From: Sinomonas atrocyanea
GTDB taxonomy: Bacteria; Actinomycetota; Actinomycetes; Actinomycetales; Micrococcaceae
DNA length: 64,000 nt
Assembly: GCF_030812675.1 (NCBI RefSeq)
Contig: NZ_JAUSTE010000001.1
Location: forward strand, 62,001-126,000
Reading direction: 5' to 3'
The notes beneath the pieces were generated by a model. It had not been told where the DNA came from. It worked only from the letters and a program-made list of their open reading frames with translations, and did not search any database. Shown piece after piece: positions 19,705-28,240 of the stretch. Every line of letters starts with the position of its first letter. Within the stretch, counting starts at the first letter, position 1. The translations under genes were made by a program, and so were the position numbers.

Positions 19705-20628
19705 TCACCCCTCGGCGGCATCGTCGCGGACGATCCTCTCGGCCTCCGCGTGGACCATGTCCATGACGGAGCGCACGGTGGGCCTGGCCGCGACGTCGGC
19801 GCGGGCCAGGAGCACCACGCTGCGGCACGCCTGCACGCCCGTCAGCGGGCGCAGGACCAGCCCGCTGCGGAGAGCCCCGCGGGACGTGAAGCGCGGCAGC
19901 AGGCTCAGCCCGTGGCCGCCGCGGACGAGGGCCTCCATGGCCCGCAGGTCAGGCATGAGCTGGACGCGGTCGACGATGCGCCCGGCCTGCAGCTCGATCT
20001 GGCGCAGCACCGTGTCGAAGGGGAAGCCCGCCGGCACGCCGATCCAGGGCCAGGACGCGACGTCGTCGGGCGCGAGGACGTCCTGCGCGGCCAGCGGGTG
20101 GTCGCCCGGCAGTGCGACGTCGAGCGGCTCCTCGAGCAGGGGCTCGACCACGAGCCCGGAGCGGAGGAACTCCTCCGGCCCGTTGACGGAGTGTCCCAGG
20201 ACGAGGTCGGCGTCTGCTGCGAGGTCCACGAAGCCCTGCGCGTTCGGGTCCTCGAGGCGGGCCTCGAGGCGCAGCCCCTCGCACGCGGCGACGCGGTCGA
20301 GCAGGCCGGGGAGGAACATCTCGGCTGCGCTGGGGAAGAACACTGCCCGCACGCTGGCCTGCTCGCCCCTGCGGTAGCCGTCGGCGGTGGCCTCGGCACG
20401 GGCCATCGCCACGGCGACGCCGGCGGCCGCGGCCGCCATCGCCTCTCCGGCCTCGGTGAGGCGGACGCCCCTCCCCTGCCGCTGGATGAGGACGACGCCG
20501 AGTTCCTCCTGCAGGAGCTTGAGCTGCTGGGAGACGGCAGAGGCGGTGATGCCGAGTGCATCGGCCGTCGCGCCGATGGTGCGGCGGTCGGCGAGCTCCC
20601 TCAGGAGCAGCAGTCGGCGGAAGTCCAT
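19705..20628 (-). CDS. LysR-family transcriptional regulator
   Basis: 307 residues. The N-terminal winged helix covers residues 1-60, with recognition segment GITASAVSQQLKLLQEELGVVL, and a periplasmic-binding-like effector domain fills the rest. It is divergent from the gene at 20762 and lies just upstream of ilvD, either of which could be a target. ATG 20628 was chosen because family N-termini begin MDFRRLLLL-like. A TACCCT box lies 6 nt upstream with no ribosome site (leaderless type). The effector is unknown. Confidence 0.9.
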   Translation of the reverse strand: MDFRRLLLLRELADRRTIGATADALGITASAVSQQLKLLQEELGVVLIQRQGRGVRLTEAGEAMAAAAAGVAVAMARAEATADGYRRGEQASVRAVFFPSAAEMFLPGLLDRVAACEGLRLEARLEDPNAQGFVDLAADADLVLGHSVNGPEEFLRSGLVVEPLLEEPLDVALPGDHPLAAQDVLAPDDVASWPWIGVPAGFPFDTVLRQIELQAGRIVDRVQLMPDLRAMEALVRGGHGLSLLPRFTSRGALRSGLVLRPLTGVQACRSVVLLARADVAARPTVRSVMDMVHAEAERIVRDDAAEG

Positions 20629-20761
20629 GCGCACAGGGTACTGGCGCAGCACCGCCGGACGGTGCTCGGGCACGGCACCGGGCGCGCGGCCGCCCGCGCT
20701 GCGTGGCCAGGCGCCCAGCAGGCGCCGAGTACGTAGACTGGCCTTCGGCGAGAGGAGAACC

Positions 20762-21223
20762 GTGAGCAGCACTGCCCCGACCGGGCGGGCCCCCGAGCCC
20801 GACGGCGCCCTGAAGGCCGCGCTCCATTACGTCTTCGACAGCCAGATCCCCAACTACGGCGACTACAACCTGGTGTGCGTGACGGAGTGCGGCGGCTCGG
20901 TCTCCGGGCCCCGGCCAGGAACTCCCGTCGCCACCGGCCTGGTGGTGGGCTACCGCCGCCGGCCGGTCGAGCTCGTCCTCGCTCCGTTCGACCGCGGGAC
21001 GCTCTCGGGCACCGCGCAGCCGACGACGATCGACCTCACCAATCTGGCCTATGTCTCCGAGCCGTTCCCGGGCGCCTTCGACGTCGCCACGAGCACCGGC
21101 AGGGTCGTCACCTTCACGCTGCGCCCGGTCTGCGAGCTCGGAACCGACTCCCCCGTCGCCCTGGCCCAGGAAGACGATGCCGCTGACCTCGAGGCCTTCC
21201 TGCGCGACCTGGTCGGCCTGTAG
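20762..21223 (+). CDS. Conserved hypothetical protein
   Basis: 153 residues, soluble, no signal peptide. The start GTG 20762 is set by GAGAGGAG six nt upstream. A TAGACT box at 20734 fits a promoter. The protein shows segments such as HYVFDSQIPNYGDYNLVCV and VVGYRRRPVELVLAPFD but no motif I can assign. It is divergent from the LysR gene, which might control it. Function unknown. Confidence 0.7.
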   Translation: MSSTAPTGRAPEPDGALKAALHYVFDSQIPNYGDYNLVCVTECGGSVSGPRPGTPVATGLVVGYRRRPVELVLAPFDRGTLSGTAQPTTIDLTNLAYVSEPFPGAFDVATSTGRVVTFTLRPVCELGTDSPVALAQEDDAADLEAFLRDLVGL

Positions 21224-21340
21224 TCCGCCGGCCGGCGAGCCGCGCTGGGTGATTGCCCGCCTCAAGTCTCTGGACGGGCAGGCTGGAGCGAGGGTCTAAT
21301 GGCCTCAGCCGTTGCCGACTACTCTCGCAGGGAGGCTGCC

Positions 21341-21523
21341 GTGGACTGGGTCGTCATCGCCGTCTCGGGTGTGATCCTGCTCGCGCTCGCCGTGTGGACC
21401 GTCCTGCGCGAGGACCGCTCGACCGCCCGCCGGGGCCGCCACCGGGGCCGCGCGCCCCTCGTGCGGCCGGTCCCGGCGTCGGCCTCTACGCCGGCACCGC
21501 CGCGCCCGGCCGCGGGCGCCTGA
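21341..21523 (+). CDS. Small single-pass membrane protein
   Basis: 60 residues from GTG 21341, preceded by GGGAGG five nt upstream. Residues 2-22 (VVIAVSGVILLALAVWTVL) form one transmembrane helix, followed by an Arg-rich then Pro/Ala-rich cytoplasmic-type tail. A longer in-frame start at 21299 lacks a ribosome site. It ends 4 bp before the next lipoprotein gene, so the two may be co-transcribed. Function unknown. Confidence 0.55.
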   Translation: MDWVVIAVSGVILLALAVWTVLREDRSTARRGRHRGRAPLVRPVPASASTPAPPRPAAGA

Positions 21524-21527
21524 CGCC

Positions 21528-22187
21528 ATGCGGGCAACCCAGCGGAGGCTGGCCGGTGTGGCTGTGGCCCTGCTCGCCGCAACCAGCTGTTCTGGCTCCC
21601 CCGGCCCCGGCCCGGCCCCGGCCCCCGGTTCCCCCTCAGCTTCCGCCTCGGCCGCCCGCACCGTCTCGCCGCAGGAGTCCGGCAGGGTCGTCACCACGGC
21701 TTACACGACCGGATACGGGTATTGGGACAACACCCCGCCCGGATCCACCGTCATCTCCAACCCCGTCCTGCACCAGAGCGCAGGAGGCACCGGGACGTGG
21801 GCGGACCCGGTCACCATCGCCGTGGGCCACTCGATCAGCAACGGCGTGGACACCCTCGATTTCCCCGCCGGGACCCGCATGTACATCCCCAACCTCGAGA
21901 AGTACTTCATCGTCGAGGATGCGTGCGGCGACGGGGCCACCCCACAGGACATCCCCTGCCACAACCTCTCCCGTGCCGCCCGCCGCGGGGCCACGGTGTG
22001 GTTCGACGTCTGGATCGGCGGCTCCTCCAGCAGCAACTCGGACTCCAGGCAGTGCCAGTCCACACTGACCGGCATCCACACCGTCATCCTCGATCCGAGC
22101 ATCCGTGACTACCGGGTGACCCCCGGCGATGTCCTCTCGGGCCAGGCCTGCCACGCGAACTTCGGGGAGATCCCCGCGCAGCAGTGA
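21528..22187 (+). CDS. Secreted lipoprotein, barrel-like domain (copy 1)
   Basis: 219 residues. A signal peptide ends in the lipobox-like LLAATSC, followed by a Pro/Ala/Ser linker to about residue 50. The rest is one domain with TTAYTTGYGYWDNTPPGS, GGTGTWADPVTIAVGHS and KYFIVEDACGDG. The VED-C-GDG pattern resembles 3D/RlpA-like double-psi barrels, proteins that often act on or bind cell-wall glycan. That assignment is by eye. Four cysteines in the mature domain may form disulfides. A close paralogue follows directly. Confidence 0.75.
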   Translation: MRATQRRLAGVAVALLAATSCSGSPGPGPAPAPGSPSASASAARTVSPQESGRVVTTAYTTGYGYWDNTPPGSTVISNPVLHQSAGGTGTWADPVTIAVGHSISNGVDTLDFPAGTRMYIPNLEKYFIVEDACGDGATPQDIPCHNLSRAARRGATVWFDVWIGGSSSSNSDSRQCQSTLTGIHTVILDPSIRDYRVTPGDVLSGQACHANFGEIPAQQ

Positions 22188-22305
22188 CCGGCGGGGGCGC
22201 ACTCTCGGTTTCGCCTCGCGGAGCAGCCCGACTACGCTCGATGACTTGGCGCACCGGGGGGGCCGTGCGCCATCGTCGAGTACAAGAGCCAGAAAGAACC
22301 CCTGC

Positions 22306-23166
22306 ATGAAGCACGCCAGAACACTGTCCACCGCCGCGGCCGCCCTGCTGCTCACCCTGACCGGGTGCGCGGGCGCCGCCCAGCACGGGACCGCCCTGCC
22401 GAGCTCCGCCGGAGCGAGTGCCACCCCCGACGCGACGCCCACGGCGACGAAGTCGCCCGCGGCGGAGCACACCGCCAAGCCGACGACGCCGGCCGCGGCG
22501 AGCGCCCCGGCCACAGCCTCCGCCACGGCGGCAGCCCCGGCTGCCCAGGCTGCCGCTGGTGCGGCGAACCGGCCCCCGGCCCCGGCCCCGGCGGCCGTCC
22601 CCGCTGCGCGGATCCCCGCACCCGCCCCCAAGGCTCCGGCAGCCGTCCACGAGACGGGGACCCTCGTCACGACCGCGTACACGACCGGATACGGCTACTG
22701 GGACAACACCCCGGCGGGCTCGGCCACGGTCTCCCACCCCGTCCTGCACCGGACGGCCGGCGGCACCGGGACCTGGGCGGACCCGGTGACGGTCGCCGTC
22801 GGACACTCCATCACCGGGGGCATTGACACCCTCGACTACCCCGCCGGGACGCGCCTCTACGTCCCCAATCTGCAGAAGTACCTCATCGTCGAGGACACCT
22901 GCGGTGACGGGGACACCCCGCAGAACGGCCCCTGCCACACCGGAGCCCCTGCCGGCACCACCGTCTGGCTCGACGTGTGGATCGGCGGCTCCTCCGGAAC
23001 CCAGGCTGCCGCCGACGCGTGCGGCTCGGAGCTGACCGACGCCAACGGCGCGGCCCATACCGTGATCGTCAACCCGTCCGTCCACAACTACAGGGTGGTC
23101 CCGGGGGACGTGCTCTCCGGCGGCGCGTGCCACGTCAACTACGGCAACACGCCCCTGACCCAGTAG
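22306..23166 (+). CDS. Secreted lipoprotein, barrel-like domain (copy 2)
   Basis: 286 residues from ATG 22306. The lipobox is LTLTGC; an 85-residue Ala/Pro/Thr-rich linker follows, then the same domain as the preceding gene (TTAYTTGYGYWDNTPAGS, KYLIVEDTCGDG, YRVVPGDVLSGGACH). The two domains share most residues, so this is a tandem duplication with divergent linkers. The long linker would let the domain reach through the wall from the membrane. Substrate unknown. A strong hairpin follows at 23265. Confidence 0.8.
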   Translation: MKHARTLSTAAAALLLTLTGCAGAAQHGTALPSSAGASATPDATPTATKSPAAEHTAKPTTPAAASAPATASATAAAPAAQAAAGAANRPPAPAPAAVPAARIPAPAPKAPAAVHETGTLVTTAYTTGYGYWDNTPAGSATVSHPVLHRTAGGTGTWADPVTVAVGHSITGGIDTLDYPAGTRLYVPNLQKYLIVEDTCGDGDTPQNGPCHTGAPAGTTVWLDVWIGGSSGTQAAADACGSELTDANGAAHTVIVNPSVHNYRVVPGDVLSGGACHVNYGNTPLTQ

Positions 23167-23264
23167 CCGCGTCTGGCTTCATAGGCCCATCCCCCGGCAG
23201 CCCGCTCCTGCCCGGCAGCCACGTGCCAGCCGGGCGGGCGCCCGGGTCATCCGAGCGGGAAGAA

Positions 23265-23299
23265 GGGCCCCGGCCGGCGACTCCGCTCGGCCGGGGCCC
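23265..23299 (+). terminator. Strong hairpin after the lipoprotein pair
   Basis: Perfect 12-bp stem GGGCCCCGGCCG / CGGCCGGGGCCC with an 11-nt loop, 98 bp after the stop of the second lipoprotein gene. Confidence 0.75.
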
Positions 23300-23390
23300 A
23301 AGTGGTCCTCAATCCAAAGTCTTCCTGGCGGCCGCGCGACACGACGCCGCACGCGCCGCCACGGGCCCGCAGCGCCCTAGAGTGTGACTC

Positions 23391-23753
23391 ATGCCACGCA
23401 CACCTGTGGCATCGACGCGCCATCAGAAGGCAGTGGCCCGGACTTGCGGGCCACCCGGACGGAATGGACACTCTGTGACGGAATCAGTGGCCCTCCCGGA
23501 GGGCCAGCGCTGCACCTATGAGGCGGAGCTCGACGTGCACCAGACGAGCTTCATGTCCAGGTGCCAGCTCCGCCTCGGGCACCGGGGAGGGCACCTCGCC
23601 GAGCTGCCGGCCCGCTTGAGCCTCCCCGCCGGCCCGGCGAAAAAGCCCCGCGTGCTCCTCTACCCCGGGGCCGGGACGCGTGAGGACCTGCCGGTCCGGC
23701 ACGACGCATCCCGCTCAGCCGCCGTCCAGCACGAGAAGGAAGAAATCCACTGA
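23391..23753 (+). CDS. Small Cys/His protein of unknown function
   Basis: 120 residues. ATG 23391 follows a TAGAGT box by 7 nt with no ribosome site, supporting a leaderless start; an internal GTG at 23475 is an alternative. The middle reads RCTYEAELDVHQTSFMSRCQ then LGHRGGHLAEL. Two Cys and three His spaced this way could bind a metal, an inference. The stop overlaps a 37-codon membrane frame as CTGA, so the two may be coupled. I do not recognise the family. Confidence 0.5.
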   Translation: MPRTPVASTRHQKAVARTCGPPGRNGHSVTESVALPEGQRCTYEAELDVHQTSFMSRCQLRLGHRGGHLAELPARLSLPAGPAKKPRVLLYPGAGTREDLPVRHDASRSAAVQHEKEEIH

Positions 23754-23863
23754 CACCGATCCTCAAGGTTCTCGCCATGGCCGCCGGCGGGGTCCTCCTG
23801 CTGGGAGCCACCATCGCCTGGCCGCTCCTCATCCTCGGCTACCACCTGTGGAGGGGCCAGTGA
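23750..23863 (+). CDS. Tiny membrane protein, possible CTG start
   Basis: 37 codons. The frame begins at CTG 23750, overlapping the stop of the preceding gene (CTGA), with AAGGAAGA placed correctly upstream. An internal ATG at 23777 gives 28 residues. Residues about 10-31 (MAAGGVLLLGATIAWPLLIL) form one transmembrane helix ending YHLWRGQ. Coding status rests on the ribosome site, the overlap and the hydrophobic segment. Function unknown. Confidence 0.45.
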   Translation: MTPILKVLAMAAGGVLLLGATIAWPLLILGYHLWRGQ

Positions 23864-23944
23864 CACAGGGCGCCAGGCGCCTCTGAGCGAGCGCGTCAGG
23901 ACGGCCGGCTCCTAGCCGCGCTGGCTGTCTGACGGCATCGAGCA

Positions 23945-24499
23945 TCAGACCGTGGTCGCGACCAGTGCGAGGGGTCCGGCGTCCGATGCCTCCAAGGTCA
24001 GCAGCACGCCCGAGAGCGCGACCTCGCCAGCCGTCAGAAGCGCCAGATACTTCGCCAGCCGCTCCCGCGCGGGAATCGGGGCCAGCCACGGCCCGGCGTG
24101 GTGGAAGAAGGCGTCACGTCCCAAGAGGCCGGCGAGGGCGCCGTCCTGTCTGGCCTCCCAGGCCCGGTGGAGGTGCGCGAGCAGGTCGGGCGTGACCAGC
24201 AGGGCGACGGCCAGAAGCGCCGCGGCCACGGGGGCGATCCGGTCAGTGACGACGAGGACCCCGAGCACGAGCCCCAGAACCACGACGGCCGCCCTTCCTG
24301 TGGTGTAGACCGCCCGGGCCGCGCGGCGCCCCGCCTCGAGCCCCGCCGCCAGCTTCCGATCCGCTGCGAAGGCCGCCGACTGCACGCCGTCGAAGAGCGC
24401 GCGTCGTACGAGCCTCCGACCGTCCGGCAGGTCCTGCCCCTTCATCCCATAGCGCCCGCCAAGGGGCCGGTTTCTGTGTCCCATCTGCGTCCCCATCAT
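23945..24499 (-). CDS. Hypothetical membrane protein
   Basis: 184 residues. Two adjacent hydrophobic segments at about 68-105 (VVVLGLVLGVLVVTDRIAP and AALLAVALLVTPDLLAHL) suggest a two-TM hairpin, with a third weaker segment at the C-terminus (ALSGVLLTLE). The N-terminal 60 residues are basic and helical. The start is uncertain among ATG 24499 and later Met codons. It is divergent from the VWA gene. No family assigned. Confidence 0.55.
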   Translation of the reverse strand: MMGTQMGHRNRPLGGRYGMKGQDLPDGRRLVRRALFDGVQSAAFAADRKLAAGLEAGRRAARAVYTTGRAAVVVLGLVLGVLVVTDRIAPVAAALLAVALLVTPDLLAHLHRAWEARQDGALAGLLGRDAFFHHAGPWLAPIPARERLAKYLALLTAGEVALSGVLLTLEASDAGPLALVATTV

Positions 24500-24720
24500 G
24501 TCCCGAACTACCGATGCCGGGGATTAAGCTACAGGCCGAAGCTGTGCACCGGCCGTGTCCCGTCGCGCCGACCACCGTGCACCCCCCACACGGGGCAGGT
24601 CGCGGCAACACCGGACCGTCGTGCCTCCGCCCTTTGGGCCGTAACACCGGTAGCTTCAGGATCACGCGCACTCGCATTCCTCCCGTGCACTCGGGAGGGG
24701 CCCTCCCTGGAAGGACCATC

Positions 24721-25470
24721 ATGGGGATCACCCTCGACAAGGTTGAGAAGAAGGCACCGGAGCTTCTCAGCCTCGCCAAGACCGCAGCGTCCGCGATCGA
24801 CACCGCACGCCTGAACGGCCAGCGGGCCAAGGTCGCCCTCGTCCTCGACTACTCCGGTTCCATGCGCAAGGAGTACAAGTCCGGGGCCATGCAGCGGCTC
24901 ACGGAAACCATCCTCGCGCTCGGCGTGCACCTCGACGATGACGGGGAGATCGACCTGTTCACGTTCGACTCCTCCGCCCGCCATGAGGGCACCGTCACCT
25001 TGGGCAACTTCCGCGACGTCATCGCCAAGATCGTCGCCAAGCGCCACATGGGCACCACCAACTACGCCGCCGCGTTCCGCGCCGTCCTCGACTACTTCAA
25101 GCTCGCGCCGAAGTCCGGAGGCGGGTTCTTCCGCAAGTCCACGGGCTACTCGGCCGTGGACGCCCGCGACGGGCAGCCAGTGCTCGCAGTGTTCCTCACC
25201 GATGGCTCCCCCGACAGCAAGGCCGAAGCGGTCACGGAGATCACCCGTGCCTCGTACGCGCCGGTGTTCTGGCAGTTCCTCTCCATCGGCGCCGAGAACA
25301 TCGCCTTCCTCCAGAGGCTCGACGACCTCGAGGGCCGCTACGTCGACAACGCCGACTACAAGCCCGTCCGCGACGTCGACCGCACCAAGCCCGAGGACCT
25401 GTACGAGATGGTCCTGGACGAGTACCCCGGATGGCTGGACGACCAGCGCCGGCGCGGCCACATCCGCTGA
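24721..25470 (+). CDS. VWA-domain protein (TerF/TerY-like)
   Basis: 249 residues forming a single von Willebrand A domain. The metal-site (MIDAS) motifs are intact: DYSGSM at about residue 43, the Thr in MGTTNY, and the Asp in LTDGSPD. The family in bacteria includes proteins of tellurite-resistance and phage-response (ter) loci; no other ter gene is present here. There is no signal peptide, so it is probably cytosolic. ATG 24721 is preceded by GGAAGG. The stop lies 14 bp before the left island repeat, so this gene marks the left edge of the island. Confidence 0.85.
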   Translation: MGITLDKVEKKAPELLSLAKTAASAIDTARLNGQRAKVALVLDYSGSMRKEYKSGAMQRLTETILALGVHLDDDGEIDLFTFDSSARHEGTVTLGNFRDVIAKIVAKRHMGTTNYAAAFRAVLDYFKLAPKSGGGFFRKSTGYSAVDARDGQPVLAVFLTDGSPDSKAEAVTEITRASYAPVFWQFLSIGAENIAFLQRLDDLEGRYVDNADYKPVRDVDRTKPEDLYEMVLDEYPGWLDDQRRRGHIR

Positions 25471-25483
25471 CCGCCGAGACCCT

Positions 25484-25597
25484 GCGAGTCCGTGGGGTAC
25501 CGGATCGGGGGAGACACGAAAAGACCCCTTCCTGATCCGCGTTTCCGTGGACCAGGAAGGGGTTGCGGTGCGCCCCCGGGACTCGAACCCGGAACCC
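25484..25597. repeat. Left island boundary: tRNA-Lys remnant
   Basis: 114 bp aligning with 34711-34823 with a few substitutions and short indels. It holds a hairpin terminator (CCCCTTCCTG / CAGGAAGGGG) and, at 25569-25597 on the minus strand, the T arm and 3' acceptor of tRNA-Lys, one base shorter than the intact gene. The D arm, anticodon arm and 5' acceptor are absent. This is the expected attachment-site scar of an element that integrates into a tRNA gene. Confidence 0.8.
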
Positions 25598-25768
25598 GCC
25601 CCCTTGCGGGCATCCACGCGCATGCAGCATTCGGCGCCTCTGGGTCGCATCCAGAGGATGGCGGACGTGCCAGACCTTCCCGCCGCCTCGCCCTGCCTGC
25701 CTCCGGGGGCCCAGCCCGTGTACGCTCTGGGCCCCTTCCTGTGCCAGTGCTGGTACTGCCGTGCCCGT

Positions 25769-26761
25769 TCAGGCGAGGGCGCTGGCGATGACCTTCCCGA
25801 CCTCCTCCTGGTTGAGGTAGTCCAGGACGCTATGAGCGCCTCCCTGCAGGTTCTGCACGGTCCAGCCCGAGTTCAGCCCGCATCCGGCGGGGACGCCGAG
25901 GAAGTCGTCCGCGAGGTTCGGGTTGGCCGCCACCGGGTCGTTGCGCGCGGCGACGTTCACCCATAGGTTCACCCGGGGCGGGTAGACGGGAAGCTGCGGC
26001 ACAAGGCGCGGGTAGATGAGCGTTTTGTCGCCCAGGGGGCTGCCAAGGGTGAGCAGCAGCGGCAGGTCGCGGTCAAGGGCGTGCGTGACATAGTTGAAGG
26101 CGACGACCGAGCCCAGGGAATGGCCGATGATGACCTTCGTGCCGTCGTCGACGAGGGCGGCCACGGCCCTCTGGACCTGGTCCTGGATGGCCTGGTCGTG
26201 CATGTAGGTGGCTACCTGCTTCAGGGGCTTGGCGACGGTGTCCTCGGCGAGGCCGAAGATCGTCTTCTTGATCCAGGGGAGGTGGTCGAGGGCTTGGAGG
26301 AAGGTCCCCTCGATGCCCTCTCGAGCTGCTCTCGCCTCCTCGGACGATCCGTGGTCATCGCCTCGTGGCCTGGGCGGGGCGGTGGCGTCGCCAGCACTCG
26401 AAGATCCCCCGACCTCCGCGGTCTTGGCAGCCTCAACTGCCTCGGCGGCGGCCGGGGTATCGGGGTTGGGGACCCTCTCCTCGTCATTGGCTGAGGAGTC
26501 CGCGGCGCGCGTGACGATGGCACGGGCGAACTCCTCGGCGTCTCCGCTCACGGCAGCGGAGTCGAAGGTGGCCGGCCCTTGGAAGAGGTTCCCGTAGAAG
26601 GCCATGTCCACGGTGATGGTGTTGTCGAGGACCTGCTGGGAGAGGTCCTTGCGGCCTGCGTTGGCTAACCCGCCGGCAAGTGCTGGGCGCCAGACGGCCA
26701 GGAGGCTGGCGGCAGAGGAGTTCTCGGCCGCGATCCCGTGGATGAGGACGATCGTGGGCAT
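25769..26761 (-). CDS. Alpha/beta hydrolase
   Basis: 330 residues. The N-terminal strand and oxyanion segment is PTIVLIHGI, the nucleophile elbow is IIGHSLGSVVAFNY, and likely acid and base are the Asp in ARNDPVA and the His in GGAHSVLDY. A 90-residue acidic, low-complexity insert (about 95-160) precedes the nucleophile. There is no signal peptide, so it acts in the cytosol. Lipase/esterase-type hydrolases occur as defence effectors, but nothing here proves that role. ATG 26761 follows GAGGAG. It lies inside the island, same strand as the SLATT and TIR genes but separated by 414 bp. Confidence 0.8.
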   Translation of the reverse strand: MPTIVLIHGIAAENSSAASLLAVWRPALAGGLANAGRKDLSQQVLDNTITVDMAFYGNLFQGPATFDSAAVSGDAEEFARAIVTRAADSSANDEERVPNPDTPAAAEAVEAAKTAEVGGSSSAGDATAPPRPRGDDHGSSEEARAAREGIEGTFLQALDHLPWIKKTIFGLAEDTVAKPLKQVATYMHDQAIQDQVQRAVAALVDDGTKVIIGHSLGSVVAFNYVTHALDRDLPLLLTLGSPLGDKTLIYPRLVPQLPVYPPRVNLWVNVAARNDPVAANPNLADDFLGVPAGCGLNSGWTVQNLQGGAHSVLDYLNQEEVGKVIASALA

Positions 26762-27175
26762 CTCCGCTCCTCTCTGCACAGGCAGCTGCCGGGTCAGTTT
26801 CTAGGCCGCGCTCAAGGTAACCCCTCCCGGGCGCCCGCGGGAGGGCCGTTCGGCCCGGGCGCGCGGCGGGGCCGGAGACGGGTTTCGACCTGGATTGGTG
26901 GCCTTCTGCTGTACGCAGGGGCTTGGCGCGCCGGCTCCGCTACCTGGAGTCTGGCCTGAGCATCCACGCCGGCGAGCGGTACGCCCGGCGGTAGGTCCGC
27001 CGACTTCGTCCAGAGCACGCACCCGTCCGAATTCAACATTACTGAGGGATTGCCCTCCCCGACCAGGAGCGACTTGCCCAGCGGAGGATCGCTCGTCGCT
27101 TGTTAGCGTCCGTTATGGGGCAACCGAGCAGGTGTCAATCGGACGTCGTGGCACTGAGGATGCCCAGCACAGTTC
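26762..27175. other. Gap in the island without a supported gene
   Basis: 414 bp between the SLATT stop and the hydrolase start. A CCCGGGCGCCCGCGGGAGGG-type GC-rich stem region lies at about 26825-26850. A 75-codon minus-strand frame (26812-27039) has no ribosome site or recognisable motif and is not called. Base composition falls towards 27100. Confidence 0.4.
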
Positions 27176-28099
27176 TTACGTAGTCACACTTCCTCGAGTC
27201 GACTTCCAGAGGCGGTGCTCGCGGCTTATGGCCGCCTCGGCGTCGGCCACTGCATGCGGCCATTGGTCTTCATTCGAAATGGCAAGACGCTCAACCTGTG
27301 TTTCCAGATCTTCTTGGGCGCGGCTGTAAGCCGAAGTAAGGAATTCGTACTGCTTGAAATGCATCCACGACGAGCCTGCAGCGACGAGAGCGGCCATTAT
27401 GCCGGCCCAATCGATCTTCGGTGCCTGCGTCCCTCCCGACATCCGAGCAGATAAGAGCGTCAGGGCGGCAATTTCCGCGGCAACGAGAAACACTTTCCAT
27501 TTCTGAGCCGCCTTGTGGTTCCTGGCGGCTCGCTGCCCATACCAAGCTGCCTCTTTCCGGACCCGGTACGCTATGTACGCCTCGCGTCGGCGACAGAAGG
27601 TCCAATCCGTCCTGACTGCAATCATAAGAGACGTCGGTTTGATCTCCGAAACCACGCCGCCGGTTGAGCTGACCAGAATATCATCGCTGACAAGAGATCT
27701 TATCTCTGCACACTTCTCGATGAATCTTCTGTCCGCATGGTCCTGCCGCATGTGATGAGGGAAGTGTTCTCCGCCTACCGCATAGCACCACGCGAGAGTC
27801 TTGATCGTTTCAGCAGCCTCTCTGGCCGCATACCATGTCTTTTCTGGCTCCCGTTGCAGCAGTAGGTAATCCGATCCGAGCGCCGCCATGAAGCCGAGCA
27901 GCGAGACGCTGCCCAGTTGCGGCAAGTCCATGACGGAATCAGTCGCGCCTGCGATGGCTGCGACGGTGACGCCCACGAGGCGAGCGAGATTGAGGCGCTT
28001 AGCTGCTTTCTGACCCCTACCCGACATCTCATCGTAGTATTGGAAGCTGGCAGGAAGGAGATCCTCTTCCTCAAGGCAGTCTTTCTCGCACTCCGTCAT
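27176..28099 (-). CDS. SLATT/DUF4231-type four-TM protein
   Basis: 307 residues. It looks like two SLATT modules in tandem: hydrophobic pairs at about 39-55/62-80 and 201-219/231-247. The first pair is followed by KTWYAAREAAETIKTLAWCY, the second is preceded by RVRKEAAWYGQRAARNHKAA; these amphipathic segments are characteristic of DUF4231/SLATT proteins. SLATT domains are membrane effectors predicted to form pores or disrupt membranes in nucleotide-sensing conflict systems. The start ATG 28099 has a perfect AGGAGG six nt upstream. The TIR-nSTAND gene ends 141 bp upstream on the same strand, so the two probably form a system. Confidence 0.75.
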   Translation of the reverse strand: MTECEKDCLEEEDLLPASFQYYDEMSGRGQKAAKRLNLARLVGVTVAAIAGATDSVMDLPQLGSVSLLGFMAALGSDYLLLQREPEKTWYAAREAAETIKTLAWCYAVGGEHFPHHMRQDHADRRFIEKCAEIRSLVSDDILVSSTGGVVSEIKPTSLMIAVRTDWTFCRRREAYIAYRVRKEAAWYGQRAARNHKAAQKWKVFLVAAEIAALTLLSARMSGGTQAPKIDWAGIMAALVAAGSSWMHFKQYEFLTSAYSRAQEDLETQVERLAISNEDQWPHAVADAEAAISREHRLWKSTRGSVTT

Positions 28100-28240
28100 T
28101 TCTTGCCTCCTAGATTGCGCGCCTTAGGCGCGCGAGTCCAACGCCGTACATGAGAAAGCGAACTGTTTCACCGGAGAAGAAGCGGTCTCCTCTGCTTTGC
28201 ATTCCCGAGCGGTCCATGGCATCCTTCACGAGCTCGAAAT

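Noticed and set aside
25569-25630. Possible second tRNA gene on the minus strand
   Set aside because: Only the T arm and 3' acceptor are present; the sequence upstream cannot form D and anticodon arms. It is a tRNA-Lys remnant.
26812-27039. 75-codon minus-strand frame in the island gap
   Set aside because: No ribosome site or recognisable motif; C-terminal half is Pro/Arg-rich noise.
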